A DNA stretch of 14,218 nucleotides from JBAVQS01 sp049694275 (GCA_049694275.1 JBAVQS010000394.1:1-14218), one strand, 5' to 3'. Counted from the first letter of the stretch, positions 6,804 to 13,628 are shown. Program-made: numbers and translations. Notes: generated by a model from the sequence alone, not told the origin.

Positions 6804-6871
6804 CGGTGTAACATTCGTTTATCCGTTCAAAATTCGTTGACACCCAGGTGCGCACTTGCAAGGAGCATCCC

Positions 6872-9544
6872 GTGGACGACATTCTCAAATTCATTCAGGC
6901 GAACAGCACGGCCCTCGGCCTGGTAGTGGCCGGGGCGATCATTGGCCTGCTTGCGCAAAAGGTCTTGCCCGGCCTGTGGAACTTGTTCGTGCGCGGGCTC
7001 AAGGGGTTGGCGGGCCGCATCAGCGGGCGCGGCAGCGATGACGAGTTCGAGCGCAAATACCTGACCTGGCTCATCACCCGGCATGGTTATCTGGGTCTGC
7101 TCCCTTCAAATGTCGCCGTCAAGCTTCAGGGACAGCGGCAGGCGGTGGAATTGGAGCAGGTATTTGTCGAGCTCTCGCTCACCGCGAGCGGCGTGATGGG
7201 CACGGACGCGCCGGTCGCAGGCGCATCACGACCGCCGCGCGGGCCGACCGGCAAGGGCGGGGAGGGACTGGCCTCGCGCGCAAACCCCGAAACGCCCGGG
7301 AGTGAACTGGGGCGCGTGATCGGGCAGCACCGCCATCTGGTGATTCGCGGCGACCCCGGCTCGGGCAAGACCACGTTGATGAAGTACCTCGCCGTGACCT
7401 GCGCCCGCGCCCTGCGGAACCCGGCGCGCGAGGGGGACCGGCGCACGCTCGTGCGGGAGCGGCTGGGCTGGCCGGATCGCCCATTCCCGATTTTTGTGTC
7501 GCTCGGCCGCCAGAGCGGCGTCACGACATGGGACAAGACGCACAGCCTCGTGGCGGCGATGGCCGAAGAGAGCGAGCGCGAACTGGAAGGGTGCCCCAAG
7601 GGGTTTTTCGAGCGGCGGCTCAAGCGCGGCCACTGCCTGATCCTGCTCGACGCCTTTGACGAGATCGGCAGCCGCGAGGGGCGCAACGCGATGGGGGGCT
7701 ATATCGCGGGGCTGTGCAGCGCCTATGACCATCCCACCCATCGCGTGGTCGTGACCACGCGGATCGTGGGCTATGAAGGGCAGTTGGATACGCAGGGGTT
7801 TGCCGTGCAGACGGTGCAGCCGCTGACCACGCGTGAGATGCACCAGTTGGCGCGCCAGCGCTACCACGCGATTGCGCTCAACGAGAGTGTGGATGAGCCG
7901 GCGGACCGGGCGGCATTGTTGCAACAGGACTATGCGCGGCGCGCGGAACGCCTCCTGGCCGAGTTCGAGCGCAATGCGCGCCTGCGCGAACTGGCGACCA
8001 ATCCGCTCCTCCTTGCGTTGATTGTCCTGGTCCACTCGGTCAAGGTCGAGCTCCCTGAAGAACGGCACATCCTCTACCGCGACTGCGTTGAGATTCTGAC
8101 CCAGCACTGGCGGCAGTCGAAAAAACAGCAATACCTCCAGCCGGTCGCGCCGAAAGAGGAGCTCAAGCTGGAGCAAAAGATTGCGCTCTTGCAGACGCTG
8201 GCGCTGGCGATTCAACACCAGCGGACCGAAACGGGACAGGGCCAGGTGCCGCTCCGCCGCAGTGTCGCGCAGGACCTCTTGGCGGAACAACTGGCGCAGT
8301 TCCTCGCCGGGCAGTTACCCGCCGAGCCGGAGGCGCGGCGCGCGCTCTGTTGCGATAAGGCTGCTGAGTGGTTGGACGGCATCCGGCAGGAGAGCGGCAT
8401 TCTGGTCGAGGTGGGGCTGGACAAGACCAGCGGCGACCCTCTCGTCAGTTTTTCGCACCTCACCTTTCAGGAATACCTGGCCGCTCGTGCCCTGACCCAG
8501 TTGCCCGGCCTCCCCCCGGCGTTGACCGATAACCTGCTCAATCAGGTGTGGCAGGAGGTGGTCCTGTTGTATGCGGCCATGTCCCCGCCGGCGCGCGCCG
8601 GCGGGGTGGTGAGCCGGTTGCTCGACGCCTCCTCCCTCTCCGACCCGCGCGGTCTGCTGGCCGCGTCACGCTGTCTTTCGGATAAGGTGACGCTGGATGA
8701 AGCCTTACAGGCGCGCATCCGGCAGGGGATTGACGACCTCGTGCGCCGCGGCGATGGGGACGAGCGCATGCGCAGTTGCGAAGTGCTGGTCAGGCTCGGC
8801 ACGGCGGAAGCGGTTGCCCTGCTGGTGAATGTGGTCGAGACCGATGCAAGCTGGCCGGTGCGTCTCGTCGCGGCGAACGGGCTGGCGCGCCTGGGCGACC
8901 CGCGCCCGCTGGATGAAATGGTGGAGGTCCCCGCCGGCGAGTTTTTGTATGGGGAGGCCAAAGAAAAGCGTGTGCTTGCGCAAGCGTTTCGCATGGGCAA
9001 GTATCCCGTAACGAATGCGCAGTATGGCAAATTCGTAAAAGAGTCCGGCCATGCGCCGCCCCGAGATTGGGAAGACAGCAGTTATCCGGAGGGTAAGGCC
9101 AATCACCCGGTTGTGAATGTGACCTGGAACGACGCACAGGCATACTGCCAGTGGTTGAGCAAGACGACGGGCAAACCCTATCGCCTACCGACTGAGGAGG
9201 AGTGGGAGCGCGCGGCGCGGGGGACGGATGGGCGTGAGTATCCGTGGGGTAACGAATTTGACAAGGCCAAGTGTAATACGAGTGAGTCCGGTATCGGCGG
9301 GACCTCTTCGGTGGGTATCTTTGTGGAGGGAGTGAGCCCCTGCGGCGCGCTGGATATGGCCGGGAATGTTTGGGAATGGACGGCCAGTAAGTATAGCGAG
9401 TCCAGTTATGTCTTGCGCGGCGGCTCGTGGTTCATCCCTCAGCACAATGCGCGCTGCGCTTCTCGGGGCTGGAATGAACCTGGATTCTGGATTAACGATC
9501 TCGGTTTTCGGGTGGTTTCCCCTGGCGCTATTTCTGAACGCTGA
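6872..9544 (+). CDS. Membrane-anchored NACHT (STAND) NTPase with C-terminal FGE-sulfatase domain
   Basis: The start is the GTG at 6872, six bases after AAGGAG (6860-6865); a GTG at 6848 would place that Shine-Dalgarno inside the gene. The protein has 890 residues. One transmembrane helix lies at 13-32. The NACHT domain has Walker A GDPGSGKTT at 160-168, Walker B LILLDAFDE at 256-264 (D260, D263, E264), VVTTRIVGYE at 293-302, and ATNPLLLALIVL at 375-386. A helical region reaches about 680, with HEAT-like repeats near its end (VRLVAANGLARLGDPRPLD, 663-681). The FGE-sulfatase domain, at about 683-882, shows VEVPAGEFLYG, YPVTNAQYGKF, YRLPTEEEWERAARG, DMAGNVWEWT and LRGGSW. It lacks the active-site Cys region typical of real formylglycine-generating enzymes, so it is more likely a C-type-lectin-like binding domain. 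STAND proteins of this kind are ligand-triggered sensors or conflict proteins. The last 35 residues look like a DGR variable region. Confidence 0.93.
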   Translation: MDDILKFIQANSTALGLVVAGAIIGLLAQKVLPGLWNLFVRGLKGLAGRISGRGSDDEFERKYLTWLITRHGYLGLLPSNVAVKLQGQRQAVELEQVFVELSLTASGVMGTDAPVAGASRPPRGPTGKGGEGLASRANPETPGSELGRVIGQHRHLVIRGDPGSGKTTLMKYLAVTCARALRNPAREGDRRTLVRERLGWPDRPFPIFVSLGRQSGVTTWDKTHSLVAAMAEESERELEGCPKGFFERRLKRGHCLILLDAFDEIGSREGRNAMGGYIAGLCSAYDHPTHRVVVTTRIVGYEGQLDTQGFAVQTVQPLTTREMHQLARQRYHAIALNESVDEPADRAALLQQDYARRAERLLAEFERNARLRELATNPLLLALIVLVHSVKVELPEERHILYRDCVEILTQHWRQSKKQQYLQPVAPKEELKLEQKIALLQTLALAIQHQRTETGQGQVPLRRSVAQDLLAEQLAQFLAGQLPAEPEARRALCCDKAAEWLDGIRQESGILVEVGLDKTSGDPLVSFSHLTFQEYLAARALTQLPGLPPALTDNLLNQVWQEVVLLYAAMSPPARAGGVVSRLLDASSLSDPRGLLAASRCLSDKVTLDEALQARIRQGIDDLVRRGDGDERMRSCEVLVRLGTAEAVALLVNVVETDASWPVRLVAANGLARLGDPRPLDEMVEVPAGEFLYGEAKEKRVLAQAFRMGKYPVTNAQYGKFVKESGHAPPRDWEDSSYPEGKANHPVVNVTWNDAQAYCQWLSKTTGKPYRLPTEEEWERAARGTDGREYPWGNEFDKAKCNTSESGIGGTSSVGIFVEGVSPCGALDMAGNVWEWTASKYSESSYVLRGGSWFIPQHNARCASRGWNEPGFWINDLGFRVVSPGAISER
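9407..9514 (+). other. Candidate DGR variable region (VR) at the FGE 3' end
   Basis: This segment codes YVLRGGSW (846-853), a variable stretch (854-877), then LGFRVV (877-882). DGR targets with this fold carry an Asn-rich template here (GGSW-N-N-N..., RNxNNPxNRNNNxGFRV). At the matching places this protein has TTC, ATC, CAC, TCT, GGC, TTC, ATT and GAT (F, I, H, S, G, F, I, D). All eight codons end in C or T, as expected from AAY template codons mutated at adenines. Some AAT/AAC codons remain (AAT 9446, AAT 9473, AAC 9494). The pattern is seen in the sequence; diversification is inferred, since no template repeat was found in the window. Confidence 0.6.
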
Positions 9545-9595
9545 TTGCTGAATGCTGGTTTCTGGGTTCGGGCTGCTGTTTTTCTGTAGGGGGGC

Positions 9596-9618
9596 CTGGG
9601 GGGCGTGACGCCCCCCAG
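9596..9618. repeat. Perfect 23-bp palindrome after the NACHT-FGE gene
   Basis: CTGGGGGGCGT-G-ACGCCCCCCAG has 11-bp arms around one base, 52 bases after the stop codon and preceded by TGTAGGGGGGCC, the same opening seen in other repeats here. No T-tract follows, so it is a poor intrinsic terminator. It may be one of the genome's GTAGGGG palindromes. A hairpin downstream of a VR is also a known requirement of DGR target recognition, so the position deserves notice. Confidence 0.8.
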
Positions 9619-9730
9619 CGAGGCGCGTGAAAACATCAAGCATCTTTATCCAGAGATTTGCGATTTCGACAATCTGTTCAACGCGTACCGTGGCGCGGCT
9701 GTGGCCCAGAGGTTGGAAACCTCCGGCTGA
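9605..9730 (+). pseudogene. N-terminal remnant of a DGR-type reverse transcriptase
   Basis: In the frame of 9629 (ending at TGA 9728-9730) the sequence reads ENIKHLYPEICDFDNLFNAYRGA, encoded at 9629-9697. DGR and related bacterial group II-like reverse transcriptases typically start with a short '(N/H)LYPQICxFxNLxxAYRKARRGKR' segment, and this matches from HLYP to the AYR. The expected continuation (basic RGKR, then the FE-x-NL helix and the RT motifs) is absent: after about AYRG the frame enters the dispersed repeat copy 2 and stops at 9728. Only about 20 of an expected 350 or more residues survive, so it cannot be functional. The upstream limit is uncertain (GTG at 9605 lies inside the palindrome). 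The identification rests on pattern recognition of a short stretch, but the location just 3' of an FGE-type VR is exactly where a DGR RT would be. Confidence 0.6.
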
Positions 9731-9913
9731 AAAAAGGGGGCTTGCGGGGGAAAAAAAAGGGGCGGCGGTGGCTGAAAAGAGGGGGCGGCCATTTTTTCCA
9801 TGGCGCAGCCATTGTTCAGCGCCAGATTTCCAATCTGGAGAGCGGATGCAAAACGGAGCGGCCTTTTTTCCGAGGGGCAGCCCATTTTTCAGCCCCGGAT
9901 TTCCAATCTGGGG
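9703..9913 (+). repeat. Dispersed intergenic repeat, copy 2 (with internal duplication)
   Basis: It starts GGCCCAGAGGTTGGAAACC and runs through G/A-rich tracts to CGCAGCCATTGTTCAGCGCC, as in 6511-6615. It then repeats its last module: GCAGCCATTGTTCAGCGCC with CCAGATT-TCC-AATCTGG (9822-9838), and GCAGCCCATTTTTCAGCCCC with a nine-pair arm around TCC (9893-9913, one G-T pair). Its left end interrupts the RT-like frame. Its right end leads into a promoter copy. Confidence 0.75.
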
Positions 9914-9921
9914 ACCTGGGC

Positions 9922-9951
9922 TTTACGCGCAACGGTGACGCGTGGTAGAAT
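9922..9951 (+). promoter_or_regulatory. Duplicated promoter before the small genes
   Basis: TTTACG (9922-9927), 18 bases, TAGAAT (9946-9951). It matches the NACHT-FGE promoter at 31 of 37 positions. It would drive the small ORFs at 10017-10461. Confidence 0.6.
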
Positions 9952-9957
9952 CGGGGT

Positions 9958-9985
9958 AAAGGAGCAGCCCGTGAACCGTCCATAG
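9958..9985 (+). promoter_or_regulatory. Orphan ribosome binding site and start codon
   Basis: AAAGGAG (9958-9964), six bases, then GTG (9971), followed by three codons and TAG at 9983. The motif GGAGCAGCCCGTG copies the NACHT start (GGAGCATCCCGTG at 6862-6874). A strong initiation site that opens a four-codon frame suggests a copied start that lost its gene, a frameshift, or an upstream leader peptide. Confidence 0.55.
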
Positions 9986-10016
9986 AGAAGCGGGATGTAC
10001 AAACCCTGGTCCGCAC

Positions 10017-10121
10017 GTGCTCTTTAACCTGCTGAATCGCTTTGGCTTTCATCCCGGTTCGCGTGAGCAAGCCATGGAATTAGCCGAGGAATTGTTGACG
10101 GAAGGATGGCGTGATGAATAA
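10017..10121 (+). CDS. Very small ORF (34 residues), possibly frameshifted
   Basis: From a GTG at 10017 the frame reads VLFNLLNRFGFHPGSREQA... to GWRDE and stops at TAA 10119-10121. The frame is open back to 9975 without a better start. The residues look protein-like (amphipathic, few rare residues) and the stop overlaps the next gene's start (ATGAATAA), as in coupled genes. No Shine-Dalgarno precedes 10017; the nearest strong one is at 9958 in another frame. One lost base between 9971 and 9983 would join that start to this frame and give a protein of about 49 residues. I do not recognise the family. It may be a pseudogene. Confidence 0.35.
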   Translation: MLFNLLNRFGFHPGSREQAMELAEELLTEGWRDE

Positions 10122-10461
10122 CATTCCCGAATGGCTCCGGCCCGGCGCCCTGGTCGAATTTGCTTTTTGCGTGGGCGAGGTGATAGACATCGCCGTATCC
10201 CCTGAGCGCATTATGGTCCTCGTCAAATCGCCCAAAGGCATCTGGCGCAACCATCCTGCTGAATGGCTTGAATTCAAGCTGGAAGCCATCAAGCCCGCCC
10301 CCCTCGAACACGCGGCGCGTGACCTTGACCTCTATCGGGGATATATCGCCAGAATGTTGGCAGACCTCGATGTGCTCCGTGACAGGTGGCTCGATTCGGA
10401 TACCGACGGAACGGATACACCGCCCGTTGTGCCCCGCGCGTCGTCGGCCGCGGGGCAATAA
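10114..10461 (+). CDS. Uncharacterised 115-residue protein
   Basis: The ATG at 10114 is preceded by GGAAGGA (10100-10106), a good ribosome binding site; a GTG one codon earlier is the alternative. The N-terminal half, IPEWLRPGALVEF...GEVIDI...IMVLVKSPKGIW, has the feel of a small beta-barrel (SH3/KOW-like 'W-x-x-PG-x-x-V' opening). It is followed by a charged helix (LEHAARDLDLYRGYIARMLADLDVLRDRW, about residues 65-92) and a disordered Asp/Thr/Pro/Ser tail. There are no catalytic motifs, no membrane helix and no signal peptide, so it is likely cytoplasmic. It overlaps the stop of the 34-residue ORF, suggesting one transcript from the promoter at 9922. Function unknown; it ends before a convergent kinase gene. 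Confidence 0.65.
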   Translation: MNNIPEWLRPGALVEFAFCVGEVIDIAVSPERIMVLVKSPKGIWRNHPAEWLEFKLEAIKPAPLEHAARDLDLYRGYIARMLADLDVLRDRWLDSDTDGTDTPPVVPRASSAAGQ

Positions 10462-10567
10462 AATCCCGGCCGGCTAACTTTCCGTTGCATGGGGTAATCC
10501 GGCCCGCGTTCCCTTGACGTTTAGCCCGTACAAATGCCCTGCGCCCCTACGTCGTGGTCTGCGGGCG

Positions 10568-10584
10568 GGCGAATGCCATTCGCC
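10568..10584. repeat. 17-bp palindrome at the kinase 3' end
   Basis: GGCGAATG-C-CATTCGCC has 8-bp arms around one base. On the minus strand the kinase stop TAG (10588-10586) is immediately followed by this palindrome, and GTAGGGGCGC (complement of 10542-10551) lies close by. It belongs with the other GTAGGGGC-type intergenic palindromes. Confidence 0.75.
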
Positions 10585-10585
10585 G

Positions 10586-13495
10586 CTACAGCCGGTCCAC
10601 CGGCAGGGACACGACAAACTCGCTCCCTTTGCCTTCCACGCTGGTCACCGTGATCTCGCCGCCGTGCAGGCGCACGATCTCGCGTGTGACATAGAGGCCG
10701 ACGCCGAGGCCGTTGATATGCGACGCGGCGGCGTTTTCCGCCCGGTAAAAGCGGGTGAACAACTGCGGCAGCGCGGCCGCCGGAATCCCGATCCCCTCGT
10801 CGGCGACCGCAACCCGCGCCAGGTGGTCGTCTTGCGTCAGGCGCACCCGGACATGGCCGCCCAGCGGGCTGTACTTGATCGCGTTCTGAATCAGGTTTTG
10901 CAACACCTGTTCCAGGCGCGTCTCGTCTCCGTTCACGATGACCGGCTCGGGCGCGGGGATAAATTCCAGCGTGTGGCGGCGGAGCGTCGGTTCGACATCG
11001 TGGAGGATGGCGGTGAGGAGTGCCTGGAGGTCGACCGGCGCCCATTCGAGGCTGAGCTGTCCCTGCTCGATCCGGCTGACGTCCAGCAGGGCCGCGACCA
11101 TCTTTTCCAGGCGCAGGGTCTGCTGGTGAATGGTGCGCACCATGCGCGCATTCTGCTCGCCCAGCGCCTGCTCGGGCGAGCCCTGGAGGAGGAGCTCGGC
11201 GTAGCCCTTGAGGGACGTGAGCGGGGTTTTGAGCTCGTGCGAGGCGAGGGTGATGAACTGATCGCGGAGGCGCACGGCGGCTTCCGCTTCCGACCGGGCG
11301 GCGTGCTCGCGCCGGAGCAGTTCCTCGCGCTCGGCCTCGACCTGCATGCGCACCGTCACATCCATGAGCGCCACGGCGCAGCCCGCGACCTGGCCCTGCG
11401 CGTCGAGAATCGGCGCGGCGCTGTTCAGAACAAAGGCGCGCGAGCCGTCGAATCGCTCGATCTGCAGTAACTGTCCCACCACGGTTTTGCCCTTTTGCAC
11501 TGCCTGCGCCGAGGCCCATTCCTCCGGCTGGACCGGCCGGCCTGTGTCCACCCACCAAGCCTTGTAGGCGGCGTAATCGTCCACCGAGCGCGTCGGCGGG
11601 CGGGGCCCGCCCCACACCTTTTCAAACTCGTGGTTCGATTGAACGGTCCCCCCCTGCGCATCGACGATTGCTACCCCCACGGGCAGGGCCTCCATGACCG
11701 CCAAAAGGCGATTCCGCTCGCTCACTGCCACGGCGCGCGCGGTTTCCAGGAGCTCCTCCGCCTGTTTGCGCCCGGTGATATCTACAAACATCACCGCGAA
11801 CTGGCGTGGCGCCGGGCGATAGGCAAACACCTCGTACCACCGCTTGAGCGCAGGCGAATAATTCTCAAAGTGTATCGACTCGCCGCTGAGGGCGACACGC
11901 CCGTATGCCTCCATCCACGCGGGATCGTCGCCGGGGAGGATTTCATTCACGCATCGCCCGATAATATGCTGTCGCTTGAGCCCGGTCAGCCGTTCGAACG
12001 CCGGGTTGACCTCCAAAAAGCGATAGTCGCAGGGCTGGCCCGTCGCGTCGGTCAGGATCTCGTGCAGCGCAAAGCCTTCCGACATGCCCTCAAAGAGCTG
12101 GTGATACCGTTCCTCGCTCTTGCCCAGCGCCTCTTCTGCTTGTGCGTGCGCGGCCCGCAGCCGGAGGACATTGACTCCATAGGTCAGGTCGTTGGCCAGC
12201 TCGGTCAATAACTCGACCTCGGCGTCCGAAAAAGGATCGGGTTCGCGCGAATAAATCATCAGCGCGCCAAAGGCCTTGCCCTCCGCCAGCATGGGAAAAA
12301 CGATGGATGAGGCATACCCCCGGCGGAGCGCCTCCTCCCGCCAGGGGAGGCATCGAGGGTCGTTGAGCATATCGCGGCAAATGGATACCTGGCCGGTGCG
12401 AATGGCCGTGCCCCCCGGCCCGCGTCCCCGTTCGGTATCCGCCCAGGTCAGTCTGACCGTTTCGAGATAGCCCTCCTCGAACCCGGCATAGGCGACCGGA
12501 CGGACGGACCTGTTTTCGTCGTTCTCGGCGTACCCGACCCAGACCATCACGTGGCCGCAATCCTGCAGGATGATCTCGCACGCCTCTTGCAGAAAGGCCA
12601 CTTCGTCGGCGGCGTGCATGAGCGCCTGATTGGCGTTGCCGAGCGCGCGGAGCGTGCGGTTGAGCCGGCGCAGTTCCTGGTCGGCGCGTTTGTGCTCGGT
12701 AATGTCCGCGTTCACGCCGATAAAGCGCACCGCCCGCCGGTGGTCGCCCTCGCCCTCAAAATATACGCGCCCGTGCGACGAGACCCAATGCACCGAGCCG
12801 TTCGGCCAGACGACGCGGAATTCCCGATGATAGGCGCCCCCCTCCGCGCCGGCAAGCGCCTGGCTGACCGCCAGATTGGTGCCGGCCCGGTCATCCGGAT
12901 GGATGCACTTGATCGCCCCGTCGTAGCTGATCTCGCTGCCCTGTGACACGCCGAACAGGTCGCGGCACCGCTCGTCCCAGAACACCTCCCCAGTGTCAAA
13001 CCGATAATCCCATGCCCCCAGGTCTGCCGCCTCCAGCGTGATACGGCGCTGCTCGGCGGATTGCTGCACCAGCGCTTCGGCGCGCTGCCGCTCGGTGATG
13101 TCATGCAGAATGCCCTGCACGGCGACGATACGTCCCGTCTCGTCGCGCAGCAGCGTATTGTGCTGCTCCGTCCAGATGATCTGACCATCCTGGCGAACCC
13201 AGCGCAGGGGCGGGGGACTCTCAAACCGCTCCGGGTTTTCGAGGAGCGCCTGGAACGCGCCCCGGTCGTCGGGATGGACAATGTGGGACACGAGCGCCGG
13301 ATCGGCATAGAACTCGTGCGGGGAATACCCGAGGAGCTTGCTGCTGGCCGGGCTCACATATTCGAAAGCGGGCGGGGTGAACCGGTAGCGATAGAGCATA
13401 TCGGGCATGGATTCGACGAGCGCCCGCAGCTCTTGCGTGGAGGGAAAGATGCTACCCTGGGGGGCGGTTGACCCGGCTGGATTGAGATCCTGCAT
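10586..13495 (-). CDS. PAS-PAS-GAF-PAS-PAS sensor histidine kinase (soluble)
   Basis: This 969-residue kinase has no transmembrane segment. Domains in order: PAS/PAC about 20-138 (ending GILHDITERQRAE), PAS/PAC about 150-270 (GVNADITEHKRA), GAF about 285-447 (MVWVGYAEND, GGTAIRTGQVSICRDM, ASSIVFPML), PAS about 463-578 (FVDITGRKQAEE), PAS about 594-718 (LMDVTVRMQVEAE), then HisKA and HATPase. The phospho-accepting His is 753 in ASHELKTPL. The N-box is NLIQNAIKYS (867-876), G1 DEGIGI (899-904), the F-box LFTRFYRA (912-919), and G2 GLGVGLYV (929-936). All catalytic elements are intact. No receiver domain is present and no response regulator is adjacent, so it is an orphan whose partner is elsewhere. 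The GAF sequence is typical of the Chloroflexota/cyanobacterial 'WVGYAE' type; the ligand is unknown. The promoter lies so close to the ATG that the mRNA is probably leaderless. Confidence 0.95.
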   Translation of the reverse strand: MQDLNPAGSTAPQGSIFPSTQELRALVESMPDMLYRYRFTPPAFEYVSPASSKLLGYSPHEFYADPALVSHIVHPDDRGAFQALLENPERFESPPPLRWVRQDGQIIWTEQHNTLLRDETGRIVAVQGILHDITERQRAEALVQQSAEQRRITLEAADLGAWDYRFDTGEVFWDERCRDLFGVSQGSEISYDGAIKCIHPDDRAGTNLAVSQALAGAEGGAYHREFRVVWPNGSVHWVSSHGRVYFEGEGDHRRAVRFIGVNADITEHKRADQELRRLNRTLRALGNANQALMHAADEVAFLQEACEIILQDCGHVMVWVGYAENDENRSVRPVAYAGFEEGYLETVRLTWADTERGRGPGGTAIRTGQVSICRDMLNDPRCLPWREEALRRGYASSIVFPMLAEGKAFGALMIYSREPDPFSDAEVELLTELANDLTYGVNVLRLRAAHAQAEEALGKSEERYHQLFEGMSEGFALHEILTDATGQPCDYRFLEVNPAFERLTGLKRQHIIGRCVNEILPGDDPAWMEAYGRVALSGESIHFENYSPALKRWYEVFAYRPAPRQFAVMFVDITGRKQAEELLETARAVAVSERNRLLAVMEALPVGVAIVDAQGGTVQSNHEFEKVWGGPRPPTRSVDDYAAYKAWWVDTGRPVQPEEWASAQAVQKGKTVVGQLLQIERFDGSRAFVLNSAAPILDAQGQVAGCAVALMDVTVRMQVEAEREELLRREHAARSEAEAAVRLRDQFITLASHELKTPLTSLKGYAELLLQGSPEQALGEQNARMVRTIHQQTLRLEKMVAALLDVSRIEQGQLSLEWAPVDLQALLTAILHDVEPTLRRHTLEFIPAPEPVIVNGDETRLEQVLQNLIQNAIKYSPLGGHVRVRLTQDDHLARVAVADEGIGIPAAALPQLFTRFYRAENAAASHINGLGVGLYVTREIVRLHGGEITVTSVEGKGSEFVVSLPVDRL

Positions 13496-13504
13496 ATAAT
13501 GCGC

Positions 13505-13532
13505 ATTCTACGTGAATTTATCGAAACGTCAA
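13505..13532 (-). promoter_or_regulatory. Promoter of the histidine kinase, probably leaderless
   Basis: On the minus strand TTGACG (complement of 13527-13532), 16 bases, TAGAAT (complement of 13505-13510). Only nine bases separate the -10 box from the ATG at 13495, so the transcript would begin at or within a few bases of the start codon. No Shine-Dalgarno is present before the ATG. Confidence 0.6.
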
Positions 13533-13558
13533 TAAATTCTCTCACTGTCCCGTCGCCG

Positions 13559-13593
13559 AAAAAAAGGGCTGGGGAGCATAACTCTCCCCAGCC
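13559..13593 (-). terminator. Intrinsic terminator of the beta-helix gene
   Basis: On the minus strand GGCTGGGGAG, a 7-base loop and CTCCCCAGCC form a 10-bp GC-rich stem (complement of 13567-13593), followed by C and seven T (complement of 13559-13565). It lies 36 bases past the stop of the gene at 13629 and upstream of the kinase promoter, insulating the two units. Confidence 0.9.
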
Positions 13594-13628
13594 GTTCGCG
13601 CATCACCGACCGTCCCTTTGTCTATGTT

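Larger units (their letters stand above)
6393..6871. other. Repeat-rich intergenic region before the NACHT gene
   Basis: This 479-base gap between divergent genes has three parts: the tag promoter at its left; a G/A-rich repeat (6511-6615) shared with the region after the NACHT gene plus a cluster of tight palindromes (6619-6758) in the middle; and the NACHT promoter and leader at the right. No frame in it looks like a real protein. Confidence 0.7.
9545..9970. other. Intergenic region after the NACHT-FGE gene
   Basis: Apart from the palindrome (9596-9618), the RT-like remnant, repeat copy 2 and the duplicated promoter, this stretch holds a low-complexity run of CTGAATG/CTGATTG/CTGGTTT words at 9536-9570. 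A 103-residue open frame across 9627-9938 has Arg/Pro/Gly-rich low-complexity content produced by the repeat and is not believed. Confidence 0.6.

Noticed and set aside
6837..6865. Second promoter starting TTGACA before the NACHT gene
   Set aside because: The position 17 bases downstream is the Shine-Dalgarno AAGGAG, not a -10 box.
6848..6871. Earlier GTG start for the NACHT gene
   Set aside because: The clear AAGGAG at 6860-6865 is positioned for the GTG at 6872 and would lie inside the coding region if 6848 were used.
7226..8290. 354-codon minus-strand open frame
   Set aside because: It is the mirror of the NACHT domain, with no recognisable motif and no ribosome binding site.
6872..9544. 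True formylglycine-generating enzyme
   Set aside because: The FGE-like domain is fused to NACHT and its end (LRGGSW...GFRVV) lacks the Cys-containing RGGSFLC active-site pattern, so catalysis is unlikely.
9627..9938. 103-codon open frame after the NACHT gene
   Set aside because: It lies in a different frame from the RT-like remnant; its product is Trp/Arg/Gly/Lys-rich and arises from the purine-rich repeat.
10514..11615. Long open frames on both strands (318 and 364 codons) over the kinase C-terminus
   Set aside because: Both are out of frame with HisKA/HATPase motifs that are fully intact in the minus-strand frame of 10586-13495. The alternatives are Ala/Arg/Gly-rich GC artefacts.
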